Part shown: in pieces, positions 17,007 through 24,905 of the stretch
Layout of the letters: each line of letters opens with the position of its first letter
Numbering within the stretch: position 1 is the first letter of the stretch
NCBI GenBank assembly: GCA_045585895.1
Contig: JAZMZI010000150.1
Coordinates: 1-24,905, forward strand
DNA: 24,905 bases
Direction of reading: 5' to 3'
Origin: SVTX01 sp045585895
Lineage (GTDB): Bacteria; Bacillota; Clostridia; Oscillospirales; CAG-272
Program-made: the position numbers and the translations under genes
The notes under the pieces: model-generated
The model's input: only the letters and a program-made list of their open reading frames with translations
Told to the model about the DNA's origin: nothing
The model's database searches: none

Positions 17007-19270
17007 GCTTTTGACTCCTCCTCGCCCTCTACGTAGGGCACGTGCTCGTCATTCTGTCCGTCGTAAATTATGTCAAGGTAATACTGCTCAAGCTCTATTC
17101 CCTGCTCGTTAAGATCCTTGAGCGAGGTATACGCGCGGAGCTGACCCTTTTTGATGATGGCGATCTTATCGCAGAGCTTTTCTACAACGTCGATAATGTG
17201 AGAGCTGAAGAATACGATATTACCCTTTGCGGCGTGCTCCTTCATACACTCCTTGACCTCGTGGATACTGGTGGGGTCAAGACCCGTAAGAGGCTCGTCG
17301 AGAATCCATACCTTAGGATTGTGAACGAGAGCAGACATAATGGTGATCTTCTGCTTCATACCGTGAGAGTAGGTCTTCATCTGGTTATCAAAAGCTCCTA
17401 CGAGCTGGAATGCCTCAACGTACTTGTTGATGACTTCATCTCTGTCTGCCTTGCTTACTCCGTAAAGGTCGGCAATGTAGTTTATGTATTCTCTGCCCGT
17501 AAGGTTTTCGTAAAGCGCGTAGTGGTCGGGAACGAACGCGGTATTCATCTTTGCCGCAACGCTCTGCTTCTCAACGTCGTATCCGCATATCTCGATATTT
17601 CCCGATGTGATGGTCTGTATTCCAACCATACTTTTAATAATGGTAGACTTACCCGCGCCGTTGGGACCGAGGAATCCGAAGATCTCTCCTCCCTTGACCT
17701 CAAAGGAAACGTCTTTTACGGAATAATGCTTATTGCTTCCGTATCTCTTTGAGAAATTACGGATAACGAGACTGGGAGAATCATCTCCGTTCAATGCTTC
17801 GGTTGCGGGTCTGCCGCCCAAATATTTCTTAAGATCCTTTTTCATTCTCTTATAATCCTTTGCTCTTTTTCTTCTGTCTTCCTCGGCATCAAGTGCGGTG
17901 AACAGCATTCCCAGTGCAAACCACACCAATACCGAAAGTACGAGGTAAGTACCGATAAATATCGCCTGATATACGGGATAGAACACCATATCCACGCCGT
18001 CAAACTGAACGGTTATAGTGAATTCTCTCGTTTTTTCCGCCCATTTTCCGAGGTTGGATACTATAAAATCACTGTTCGTAAAGAAGAAGTCGACCTCTTT
18101 GCCTGTTTTTCCCGAAAGATACGAGTTGGTAAACAGCATCGAGAAATAATATACCACAAGGGCAATTATCGCGTATATCCACTGCTTGAACTTTGGACGC
18201 TTGAAAACCTTAAGCGAGACCATAAGCAGAGGCATAAAGAACGCCGCGTAGTGGTTTACCCAATACGATATTCTTTCGGTTCCGATCGCACTGATGTCTG
18301 ACATTTCGTGCGGTAGGAACATAGCGAACAGCGCTCCGAGTACGTTGATAAACAAGCAGAAGTTAAACAACCTTTTAAGATTGAATATCAAACATAGCGG
18401 ATACAGGAACATTGCGGTGTTACAAAGGTGTAAAGGAAGATTGGTCGGGTCGGCAAACTCGGGAAGCTCCCATCTGCCGATGTATATCCACAACATTGCA
18501 AGGGACATATAGATAAGTATGCACCTATTGACCTCAACAGGCTTATCCTTAAGCAATTGGAATATAATTATCGGAATTATTACCGCAAAATAGAGCATCA
18601 ATCTGTGCTCGGGAGTGAAATCCAAAAGCCTTATAAGGTTATTGTCAACGCTATGAAAGAATGCCTGAGGCACGTAGCAAGGCATAATGACCAGAACCGC
18701 GAAGAAAAGTCCGTAGAAGAAATTGCCGACCTCGCTCCACTTTTTCGGAACCTCGAATCTCTTCTCTTCAATAATATTACCTACAGCGATCGCAATTGCA
18801 AGTCCGATCTCGAAAGGCATTATCCAGAAACGCGTATTTGAAAAATCAAAGCCTTCGATGCCGAGAGTTGCGATACCGTAGGTCTCATAGCATATCAGTA
18901 TCACTGCAAAGACGGGCAAAGAAAACAGATTAACAATACGACGGAGAGTCTTAAAATTGAAAAATGCGCTCAGTACCGTTGTCAATATTGCAGCGTAGGA
19001 AAACCAAACGAGCAACACCGCAAAGGCGGTGAGGGCGGGATCGGTTGCTTCAAGAGTGTTAAAAGGCGACTCCAAGCTATCCAGACCCATCACGTTATAT
19101 ATTGCGGGCTGCTTCCATAAATACCTTACGAAAGTCACCAAAAACAATACGGCGCCGCAAGGTTTGATCACATTCGTAATATTGACTTTAAAATGCTTTA
19201 GCAATACGAATACACCTACCATCGCCGCGGCAAATGCCAAGGCGATCGCAGCAGAAACTAAATGCGTCAT
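17003..19270 (-). CDS. YwaF/TMEM164-like membrane domain fused to an ABC transporter ATPase
   Basis: This 755-aa protein joins two parts that are usually separate. Residues 1 to about 460 contain about twelve membrane helices and resemble the YwaF (TIGR02206)/TMEM164 family: LPLHLCNTAMF (278-288) with His281 and Cys283, and a later WVNHYAAFFMPL with His340. In human TMEM164 an equivalent Cys and His are reported as catalytic in acyl transfer to ether lipids. Residues about 499-735 are an ABC ATPase: Walker A GPNGAGKST (535-543), signature YSHGMKQK (634-641), Walker B VWILDEP (654-660), and the H-loop His691 (SSHI). A charged linker (463-495) joins them. The ATG at 19270 has AGAGGT upstream. 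It overlaps the permease gene by 4 nt. The fusion suggests a transporter whose ATPase is tied to a lipid-modifying or lipid-sensing membrane part; this is inference. Confidence 0.85.
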   Translation of the reverse strand: MTHLVSAAIALAFAAAMVGVFVLLKHFKVNITNVIKPCGAVLFLVTFVRYLWKQPAIYNVMGLDSLESPFNTLEATDPALTAFAVLLVWFSYAAILTTVLSAFFNFKTLRRIVNLFSLPVFAVILICYETYGIATLGIEGFDFSNTRFWIMPFEIGLAIAIAVGNIIEEKRFEVPKKWSEVGNFFYGLFFAVLVIMPCYVPQAFFHSVDNNLIRLLDFTPEHRLMLYFAVIIPIIIFQLLKDKPVEVNRCILIYMSLAMLWIYIGRWELPEFADPTNLPLHLCNTAMFLYPLCLIFNLKRLFNFCLFINVLGALFAMFLPHEMSDISAIGTERISYWVNHYAAFFMPLLMVSLKVFKRPKFKQWIYAIIALVVYYFSMLFTNSYLSGKTGKEVDFFFTNSDFIVSNLGKWAEKTREFTITVQFDGVDMVFYPVYQAIFIGTYLVLSVLVWFALGMLFTALDAEEDRRKRAKDYKRMKKDLKKYLGGRPATEALNGDDSPSLVIRNFSKRYGSNKHYSVKDVSFEVKGGEIFGFLGPNGAGKSTIIKSMVGIQTITSGNIEICGYDVEKQSVAAKMNTAFVPDHYALYENLTGREYINYIADLYGVSKADRDEVINKYVEAFQLVGAFDNQMKTYSHGMKQKITIMSALVHNPKVWILDEPLTGLDPTSIHEVKECMKEHAAKGNIVFFSSHIIDVVEKLCDKIAIIKKGQLRAYTSLKDLNEQGIELEQYYLDIIYDGQNDEHVPYVEGEEESKA

Positions 19271-19339
19271 TTGATTACCTCTGAAACAAAATTTTTAACT
19301 GAATTTTACATCAAAAAAATTCAACCCATTATTAATAAC

Positions 19340-19368
19340 ATTATACACTCTTTTGGTCTAAAAGTCAA
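19340..19368 (-). promoter_or_regulatory. Sigma-A-type promoter of the ABC operon
   Basis: TTGACT (19363-19368) and TATAAT (19340-19345) are 17 nt apart on the minus strand. Transcription would begin near 19333, giving a leader of about 60 nt before the ATG at 19270. Confidence 0.85.
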
Positions 19369-19668
19369 TGTAAAAAGCTTTTTTTCAACACATTACACAA
19401 ATATTCACACAATCCATTGTTTATTTTACTGAAAAAAGTCTCGAACTTAAGTTCTGCTTTTTGGGGACATCACAAAAAAATCCTTTTTGTATAAGGACAA
19501 ATCCAACGAGTCTAAGCACTTTAGCAACGCGCTGTAAAAGCACAAAAAGCACGACAAATAAACCATTATTTGTAAATAAATGGTAATTATCGCATGGCAA
19601 TTTTAAAATATTCTGTTAAAATTGTGAACAAATATCTAAAATGGCAAAATCTTTTTATAATTAAAGAG
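19369..19668. other. Intergenic AT-rich stretch with no recognised gene
   Basis: These 300 bases between the ABC operon promoter and the exchanger terminator hold only an imperfect hairpin (19562-19584, ACCATT pairing with AATGGT and one bulged A). No open reading frame with a ribosome binding site or tRNA was seen. Confidence 0.5.
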
Positions 19669-19696
19669 AAAAAGAGCAGCCGAGACTGCTCTTTTT
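19669..19696 (-). terminator. Terminator of the exchanger gene, possibly bidirectional
   Basis: AAAAAGAGCAG (19669-19679) pairs perfectly with CTGCTCTTTTT (19686-19696) around a 6-nt loop, 6 nt past the stop codon of the exchanger. Both arms end in T-rich tracts on their own strand, so it could work in both directions. Confidence 0.85.
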
Positions 19697-19701
19697 ATTA
19701 A

Positions 19702-20931
19702 TTAAATAGGAAGGAACTGCACCGTGCAGAACGCAGCGTAAAGCACGAGAAGCGCTATTCCCTGCCAACGCGCCAGCTTGCCGCGAATAACGGTGGGGAT
19801 AGTAAGAATACCCATAGCGATAAAAACGAGAGGCATATCCAAAACAAGCGTAAGAGGTTGTCCCCAGAGCGTCTTGTCTTCGGGTATCGGGAATCCGCCA
19901 ACCGAAATTGCCGCGCCGCTTACCAAAACCAAATTAAAGATATTTGCTCCTATAATATTACCGAGAGAAAGTGCGCTATGACCCTTGACCAGCGCCGTTA
20001 CGGCGGTTACAAGCTCGGGCAAAGAGGTTCCGAGCGCGATAAACGTAAGCGCGATCACAGCCTCGGGAACACCCATAGCCTCTGCAATGATCTGACCGTT
20101 ATCAACGAGCGCGGTCGCGCCGATAGCGATAGTAACGGCACCGAAAAACATATAAATAACGTTTGAATTGATTATTTCGATCCTGTTTTTGCTGAAAAGC
20201 TTAACGAGACCTATGCCAAGAAGCAGAACGCCTGCAATTCCGACGATATAATAGGTGTTCATAAGCGCGCCGAAGGTGATCTCCTCGGGGAGAACGCCAA
20301 GAGCATCGCCGTTTGCGAGAACGTTGACAACGTGAAGCACCTGAGCCACGATAAGGCTTGAGCCTATGAGGACGAACCAAATAAAGTCTCCGTAGGGGCT
20401 CTGCTTTTCGTCAGCTACGGGGTCGTCGAGAACATCGTTCACAAGATCGGTGGTTATCTCTTCTTTGGGTTCTCTGTTTTTAAGTGCCTGAACCACCTGA
20501 ACCGTCATATATGCGAGGAATCCGCAAAGCAGAATTATTCCCACCCACCAATCAAAATATCTTCTTGCGTATACGATCGCCGCGTAGAACACTGCCGCGC
20601 CGAAGAAGAAAAATACGGGAAAGCGCAGTGATTTTTTGTCAGCCTTTGAAGGCTTTATAGCAACGGTCAGAGCGGCGATAAGCGCGGTATTACAGATTAT
20701 TGAACCGACCGCATTACCGTAAGCGGTCTCTCCCGATCCCTGAAGCGCCGCAGTAAAAGATACCATTACCTCGGGGAGCGTAGTGCCTATAGAAACGACC
20801 GTTGCACCTATAAGTATCTCGGGGATATGGAATCTGTGCGCTATACCCGTAGAACCGTCTACGAACCAATCTCCTCCCTTTATCAAAAGGAAAAGTCCGA
20901 TTCCAAACAAAATAACATTGATTAAAAGCAT
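19702..20931 (-). CDS. Na+/Ca2+ exchanger-type cation antiporter (CaCA family)
   Basis: This 409-aa inner-membrane protein belongs to the calcium:cation antiporter superfamily (YrbG-like). It has about ten hydrophobic helices in two inverted halves and both signature alpha repeats: GTTLPEV (49-55) followed by GNAVGSIICN (72-81), and GTSLPEL (301-307) followed by GNIIGANIFN (324-333). The GT[TS]LPE acidic residues bind the cation in the family. A hydrophilic loop (about 150-180) separates the halves. The ATG at 20931 is preceded by a near-perfect AGGAGG (20941-20946); a TTG eleven codons earlier runs through this site and is rejected. It is a single-gene unit with its own promoter and terminator. 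The ion is probably Ca2+ or Mn2+ exchanged for Na+, H+ or K+; the sequence does not decide. Confidence 0.92.
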   Translation of the reverse strand: MLLINVILFGIGLFLLIKGGDWFVDGSTGIAHRFHIPEILIGATVVSIGTTLPEVMVSFTAALQGSGETAYGNAVGSIICNTALIAALTVAIKPSKADKKSLRFPVFFFFGAAVFYAAIVYARRYFDWWVGIILLCGFLAYMTVQVVQALKNREPKEEITTDLVNDVLDDPVADEKQSPYGDFIWFVLIGSSLIVAQVLHVVNVLANGDALGVLPEEITFGALMNTYYIVGIAGVLLLGIGLVKLFSKNRIEIINSNVIYMFFGAVTIAIGATALVDNGQIIAEAMGVPEAVIALTFIALGTSLPELVTAVTALVKGHSALSLGNIIGANIFNLVLVSGAAISVGGFPIPEDKTLWGQPLTLVLDMPLVFIAMGILTIPTVIRGKLARWQGIALLVLYAAFCTVQFLPI

Positions 20932-20966
20932 TAATTCTTGCCTCCTGAAAACAAACTCTAACAATC

Positions 20967-20995
20967 AGTATATCATATAAAAATATTGTTGTCAA
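20967..20995 (-). promoter_or_regulatory. Sigma-A-type promoter of the exchanger gene
   Basis: TTGACA (20990-20995) and TATACT (20967-20972) are 17 nt apart on the minus strand, with a start near 20960 and a leader of about 29 nt that includes AGGAGG. Confidence 0.85.
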
Positions 20996-21010
20996 TATTT
21001 TTGCCAAAAT

Positions 21011-21036
21011 TCCATTCGCGGATTCCATTCGCGGCA
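21011..21036. repeat. Tandem 13-bp direct repeat
   Basis: TTCCATTCGCGGA is followed at once by TTCCATTCGCGGC in the intergenic space between the cohesin-protein terminator and the exchanger promoter. Only two copies are present; its function, if any, is unknown. Confidence 0.6.
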
Positions 21037-21072
21037 AATTACAGGTTAAATTGCATTTCTTGCAAAAGTAAA

Positions 21073-21095
21073 ACCGCCGAAAAAAATTCGGCGGT
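21073..21095 (-). terminator. Terminator of the cohesin/dockerin operon
   Basis: ACCGCCGAA (21073-21081) pairs with TTCGGCGGT (21087-21095), with an A5 loop. On the minus strand it is followed by TTTTACTTTT. A second half-copy of the same core (TTCGGCGG, 21110-21118) lies just upstream toward the stop codon at 21127. Confidence 0.8.
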
Positions 21096-21126
21096 CAGAC
21101 TGTCGAAAAATTCGGCGGATTAACCT

Positions 21127-22410
21127 TTAAATTTCATCTTTTTTTCTGAACGTAAACCAAGCGGCGGCAAGCAGAGTGACGGCAAAGACCGATATGCCCG
21201 CATATCCTTCGCATCCCGCGCAACCGTTTAAGTTATCGTTCAAATCGGAATTCGAAGAACCGTCTTCGCTTACGGTAATCACAATGGGATCGATCTCAAT
21301 GTCAACGCTTTCATAATCGGCGTTTACACACTCTCTCGCTTTTATCTCAATGGTATTATTGCCGATATCTGCTTCGCTTGTGATTTTAAACGTCAGCGTA
21401 ACCAGCGTACCCGTCTTGGTTACGTTATCGATAGAATCCCATACCAAATTGGTTCCCTTGGTTATATTGCCGACGTCTTCGCCGTTTTCAACATTCACCA
21501 GTTCTATTCCTTTTGCTTGAAGCACCGTAATGACCAAAACGGCATAACCGGGATTATTTTTTATATCGAGAGAAACTGTAACGGTCTCTCCTCTCTTTCC
21601 GGTTGCCTTTGTGGGAATTATCTTTAAAAGGTCTCCGTAATCTGCCTCAGGCTCGCTTTCGGTCGCCTTATCGGTCTCGCTTTCGGTAACCGTATTCGTT
21701 TCGCTTTCATTTACACCGTCATACGTTTCTTCTGTGACGAACGAGTTTTCGCTTTCCGAAGCGTCTGCGGTGTCGCTTTCGGTCGCGACGGTCGTTTCAC
21801 CTTCGGAGACGTCCGCGGTGTCGCTTTCGGTCACGACGGTCGTTTCACCTTCGGAGACGTCTGCGGTGTCGCTTTCGGTCGCGGAAGTCGTTTCACTTTC
21901 GGTGACGGGAGTGGTTTCGATCTCAGCCGTAGTTTCGGTTTCGGTAGTAGGCAATGGATCGCCCAAAACCGTAATGACTATATTTTCCGAGACGAATTTA
22001 ACCTTATTCAACGCATCGTTATGACACTCAATAACGTTAACGCGAACGGTATTTTCACCTGCCTCCGCATCTTCGCCTATACGGAAGGTGAGAGTAACGA
22101 GGGTGCCCGTCTTAGTTATATTATTTGCGGAGTCCCATAACATATTCTTTTTCTGGGTAAAACTTCCCATTCCGCTGCCGCTGACCGCGCTCACAAGTTC
22201 AAATCCCTTTGTTTCGGGTATCGTAAGCAAAAGCGCCGCATATCCGGGGTTGTTTTCCACAGAAAGCGTTACGGTCACCGTTTCGCCTCTTTCTCCCGTT
22301 GCTTTTGAGGCTGAGATCGTCAAAGTATCCGACGTTGAAGCCGCGACTGCGGGACATACGCCCGCAATCACGATCAAAGCAGAAAGAATAATTGCTAATA
22401 ATCTTTTCAT
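21127..22410 (-). CDS. Membrane-anchored surface protein with two cohesin-like domains
   Basis: This 427-aa protein has an N-terminal signal peptide (MKRLLAIILSALIVIAG, cleaved near AVAAS), a first cohesin-like domain (about 29-148), a Thr/Glu/Ser-rich linker (149-258), a second cohesin-like domain (261-380), and a C-terminal membrane helix with a basic tail (about 403-421, RKKDEI). The two domains share ATG[EK]RGETVTV, NNPGYA and ITKTGTLVTLTF or its close variant, so they come from a duplication. The C-terminal helix fixes the protein on the cell surface; there is no LPXTG motif. In cellulosome-forming bacteria such a protein is an anchoring scaffoldin that binds dockerins, and here the gene just before encodes a dockerin. 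The ATG at 22410 lies 2 nt after that stop, with GAGGG upstream. The linker contains a CAGC pair only at its far end (397-400). Binding to the neighbour's dockerin is inferred. Confidence 0.85.
   Translation of the reverse strand: MKRLLAIILSALIVIAGVCPAVAASTSDTLTISASKATGERGETVTVTLSVENNPGYAALLLTIPETKGFELVSAVSGSGMGSFTQKKNMLWDSANNITKTGTLVTLTFRIGEDAEAGENTVRVNVIECHNDALNKVKFVSENIVITVLGDPLPTTETETTAEIETTPVTESETTSATESDTADVSEGETTVVTESDTADVSEGETTVATESDTADASESENSFVTEETYDGVNESETNTVTESETDKATESEPEADYGDLLKIIPTKATGKRGETVTVSLDIKNNPGYAVLVITVLQAKGIELVNVENGEDVGNITKGTNLVWDSIDNVTKTGTLVTLTFKITSEADIGNNTIEIKARECVNADYESVDIEIDPIVITVSEDGSSNSDLNDNLNGCAGCEGYAGISVFAVTLLAAAWFTFRKKDEI
21763..21906 (-). repeat. 48-bp tandem repeats encoding the cohesin linker
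   Basis: Units at 21763-21810 and 21811-21858 differ by only a few bases, and 21859-21906 is a third, more diverged copy. Each encodes 16 residues of the type ESDTADVSEGETTVVT. The near identity at DNA level points to recent expansion and possible length variation between strains. Confidence 0.85.
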
Positions 22411-22412
22411 AA

Positions 22413-24905
22413 TTAATCCCTCGATGAACTATCTATTTGAGGTCCGAGCACTACGCTGCTCTCGCCCGTATCGTAATTATAATTCGCAAAATTTTTGCGA
22501 AGAAGAACAATGTCTTTAGAGTTAATGATTCCGTCGCAGTTTACGTCTGCTCCCGCGCCTACGGTTGCGCCGTCTTCCTTTACGATATACTTTCTCAAGG
22601 CAACTATATCGGTACTCGTAACCTTATTCTCTCCTCCGTCAACGTCGCCGTTTACGTTACCGTAGGTAAAGGTCTTGAAGGTAACGCTGCCCGCCTCTAC
22701 GCTGTAATTGAAGCCCGCACCGCTTATCTTGTTGGCGTCTACTATCTTGACGCTAAACTCGTAAGGCGTATCCTCGTCAAGCACGACCTTGGGCTTGAAC
22801 GCGAGATTTACAAGAGTTCCGTCCTCGGCATCGCAATCAGTCGTGTTCTTCCAGATCAGTCTGTTTCCGCTGATAGTGAGACCGTTTGCAACGTCGCCGT
22901 TTAAGAAGCCCATAAAGGTAAACTTATCTCTGTCGTATTCGGGGATAAGCTCGAGGTAGGAGAAGCCTCCGTTGTTCTCGATCGTTACGGGAACAAGGAA
23001 GAGCGCGTCGGGATTAACGGTGGGATTACCAACGGTCAGAGTCGCCTTATCGTAGCCGCTTTCGTATATTGTCGTTCCTATCTTCTCGCCCGTAACGAGG
23101 GTTGCCTCGGTAAGATACTTTTCGTACTCGAATATCTCGCTTATGCTGTCGCTCATTCCGATATAGGCTATATCGAAGCTTTCAACAGATTTCATCTCGT
23201 TAAAGACGTCGATACGAAGGTGCTTTGCCCGCAGAGCGCCGTTTTCATCCCTTACTACTCTGTCGGGATTTCTTCCGTACGCGGCGATATCGACTATCAT
23301 AAGGTGCCACTCGTCGTCCTTTATCGTAGGAGTTCCGCCGATGGGATAGGAGCTGCCGCCCGCGCTATTGTCAGTAGTGGCGGTATATATCTCCATCCAA
23401 TTTGCCTTCGTCTTGTTGACCGTTCTGTATTTTATTACTACATAGTTACCGGTGATGATATCGGAATCGATATCATCGAAAAGGTAGAAGTAGAATTCTC
23501 CCGAGGATTTGCTGGTATATCTTACGTAGTCGAATTCTTCCGCCACGGGGTTAAGCTCTATTCCGCCGAAGTTGGGGCCGTAGCCTGCCGTTGCGGTATG
23601 GAGATCCTTTCCGTCAAAGATAAGATTCATTCCCTTGCTTACCTGAGCGTCCGCCACGGTGGTCTCCCAGCCGTCAAAATCTTCGTTTGCCACTACCTTG
23701 AAGGTTCTTTCGGCGTCGCCGCTCATATCAACTACAAAGGTATAGGAGAAGGTGTCGGTGTCGGTCTCGCCGTCGTAATATACACCGTAGCCGTCGTAGC
23801 TGTAGCCGTCGCCGTTAGTGTCGGGAGTAAGAGCCGAACAGACCTCATAGAGGCTCCACTTGCCGTTTTTAAGCTCATAAATCTTGGGGTCGGTAAGCTT
23901 CGTGAAGCCGTCAACTCTCACGGTCTGATTGTTTTCGCCGCCGGTAAGGGTAAATACAGCCTCCTGTCCGTTTGTGGTCTCAACTCTGGGGAGGAATACG
24001 CTTTCCTCGACGCGAGCCGTAGTTATCTCGGAATTCTGTAGGGTTGGGTCTGCTATAGGAGTTGCGGTAATGGGGTCAAGGAGGGTATTCTGTCTTACGT
24101 CACGGACGTTCTTGTCCTGAAAAGTGTCGTAAAGTCCTTCCATTTCCTGGCTTCCCCAAGGAAGGAGAATGGCGTTGATAGTAAAGGTATCGCCCGCCTT
24201 AAGCTCGACCTTTCCGAGGTTCAGTGAGATAGCAACTCTGCCGCCGAGGTCGTTGACCACGAAATTGGGAGTTACCTTTTCTCCGCCCATAGTGAAATCG
24301 GAATTGTAAACGAGGAACGCTACGTTGGAATATCCGCCGTTATTGGGCTGATTGTGCTGAGAGGTGGCGTTATCCATATCGAAGTATGAGAAATAGGGAC
24401 ATTCGTCGCCGAGAACGTACTGCGCCTTGTTGCCCGAGGTCATAGCCGCGGCAACCGCGCTTTCGTTGCTCTCGTTAAGATAACCGACTCTTGTATAGGT
24501 ACCCGTGGGGTCGTTTGAGCCTACGGAATAGAACTGAAGATCGTTCTTGAAATCGTTGATTGTAACGTCGGAGAGGACAGTGTACTTCATTTCGTAGTAG
24601 GTTCTGTTCTCGTCGGTCTGAGGCATCTCCATATGGGTGTAGCTGACCTTGATCTTGCCGTCGTCGGAGATATAGTCCATAACGATTTCGGCATAGGTAG
24701 GACCGTAAGAGGTAATAACGTTCTTGACGTTTTCGGTTGCGCTATAATTGCCCTCGGAGTCTGTATATTCAAGGAAGCCGTGCTCACCGCCCGAGGTGTG
24801 CTGAGGCTCGCTTGCCCAGAAGGGGGCGGACATAGGTCTGTGGTCGGGAAGAACGGAGTAAATACTCCTTGCTGATTTTGTCGTGTACCAGTTTACGATA
24901 CAGTT
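22413..24905 (-). CDS. Surface protein with cohesin-like domain and C-terminal dockerin (5' end beyond the window)
   Basis: The frame stays open through the right edge: the 24 codons before the ATG at 24833 contain no stop, so the true start and any signal peptide lie outside the window. About 830 residues are visible. Residue numbers below count from that ATG. Residues 1-380 are beta-rich and not recognised. Residues about 430-570 look like a jelly-roll carbohydrate-binding-type domain. A cohesin-like domain follows (about 594-720, with GNPTVNPDALFLVPV and TTDCDAEDGTLVNLAF). A type I-like dockerin comes last (about 724-784). The second dockerin loop is canonical (DVNCDGIINSKD, 763-774). The first, GNVNGD...KVTSTD, starts with Asn and carries about five extra residues (VDGGE). 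The C-terminal tail is about 22 aa. The protein should attach to a cohesin, the likely partner being the two-cohesin protein 2 nt downstream. Its enzymatic activity, if any, is not apparent. Confidence 0.85.
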   Translation of the reverse strand, partial: NCIVNWYTTKSARSIYSVLPDHRPMSAPFWASEPQHTSGGEHGFLEYTDSEGNYSATENVKNVITSYGPTYAEIVMDYISDDGKIKVSYTHMEMPQTDENRTYYEMKYTVLSDVTINDFKNDLQFYSVGSNDPTGTYTRVGYLNESNESAVAAAMTSGNKAQYVLGDECPYFSYFDMDNATSQHNQPNNGGYSNVAFLVYNSDFTMGGEKVTPNFVVNDLGGRVAISLNLGKVELKAGDTFTINAILLPWGSQEMEGLYDTFQDKNVRDVRQNTLLDPITATPIADPTLQNSEITTARVEESVFLPRVETTNGQEAVFTLTGGENNQTVRVDGFTKLTDPKIYELKNGKWSLYEVCSALTPDTNGDGYSYDGYGVYYDGETDTDTFSYTFVVDMSGDAERTFKVVANEDFDGWETTVADAQVSKGMNLIFDGKDLHTATAGYGPNFGGIELNPVAEEFDYVRYTSKSSGEFYFYLFDDIDSDIITGNYVVIKYRTVNKTKANWMEIYTATTDNSAGGSSYPIGGTPTIKDDEWHLMIVDIAAYGRNPDRVVRDENGALRAKHLRIDVFNEMKSVESFDIAYIGMSDSISEIFEYEKYLTEATLVTGEKIGTTIYESGYDKATLTVGNPTVNPDALFLVPVTIENNGGFSYLELIPEYDRDKFTFMGFLNGDVANGLTISGNRLIWKNTTDCDAEDGTLVNLAFKPKVVLDEDTPYEFSVKIVDANKISGAGFNYSVEAGSVTFKTFTYGNVNGDVDGGENKVTSTDIVALRKYIVKEDGATVGAGADVNCDGIINSKDIVLLRKNFANYNYDTGESSVVLGPQIDSSSRD

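Noticed and set aside
19562..19584. Imperfect hairpin in the intergenic region upstream of the ABC operon, considered as a riboswitch
   Set aside because: It lies upstream of the promoter on the minus strand, is AT-only with a bulge, and shows no riboswitch core.
19640..19660. TATAAT on the plus strand near 19655 as a promoter of a small RNA
   Set aside because: The bases 17 nt upstream (ATCTAA) do not form a -35 box, and only the exchanger terminator follows.
20932..20964. TTG start eleven codons upstream for the exchanger
   Set aside because: The extension is translated from the AGGAGG ribosome binding site itself, so the ATG at 20931 is the start.

Overview
The window looks like a chromosomal segment from an anaerobic, low- to mid-GC Gram-positive bacterium, most likely an uncultured gut Clostridia (Bacillota). 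The grounds are strong AGGAGG-type ribosome binding sites, TTGACA-N17-TATAAT promoters, oxygen-sensitive 2-hydroxyacyl-CoA dehydratase-type enzymes, lipoproteins with very long bacterial Ig arrays, and a cohesin/dockerin pair. Every protein gene lies on the minus strand; the only plus-strand gene is a tRNA-Pro. Taxonomy and functions are read from sequence motifs alone.

Layout, left to right (transcription runs right to left). (1) 191-7335: a three-gene operon behind a good sigma-A-type promoter (7390-7418). It encodes an adenylation / carrier-protein / thioester-reductase enzyme resembling carboxylic acid reductases, then a 976-aa double-activase protein, then a 419-aa dehydratase/reductase-type subunit. 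The last two together match the architecture of the two-gene anaerobic plasmalogen operon described in Clostridium perfringens, so the operon may make fatty aldehydes and vinyl-ether lipids. (2) 7605-7980: a tRNA-Pro(CGG) gene with its own promoter and terminator, a decayed partial copy of the tRNA 3' end plus terminator, and several further hairpins. (3) 8014-14079: a 2021-aa lipoprotein with about 17 Ig-like repeats, including a three-domain module present three times, and a probable beta-helix C-terminal region. (4) 14238-19270: an operon with a strong promoter at 19340-19368. It encodes a membrane protein of YwaF/TMEM164 type fused to an ABC ATPase, an ABC-2-like permease that overlaps it by ATGA, and two tandem paralogous secreted Big2-domain proteins. 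(5) 19702-20931: a single-gene unit for a CaCA-family Na+/Ca2+ exchanger, with its own promoter and terminator. (6) 21127-24905: an operon of a secreted-type protein with a cohesin-like domain and a dockerin (truncated by the right edge), followed 2 nt later by a membrane-anchored protein with two cohesin-like domains.

Taken together, regions 3, 4 and 6 describe cell-surface architecture: a dockerin protein beside its probable cohesin anchor, and exported Ig-domain proteins beside an ABC export-type system. Region 1 describes lipid or acyl reductive metabolism. The most interesting points are the reductase plus plasmalogen-synthase-like operon, the TMEM164-like/ABC fusion, and the higher-order repeats in the giant lipoprotein.
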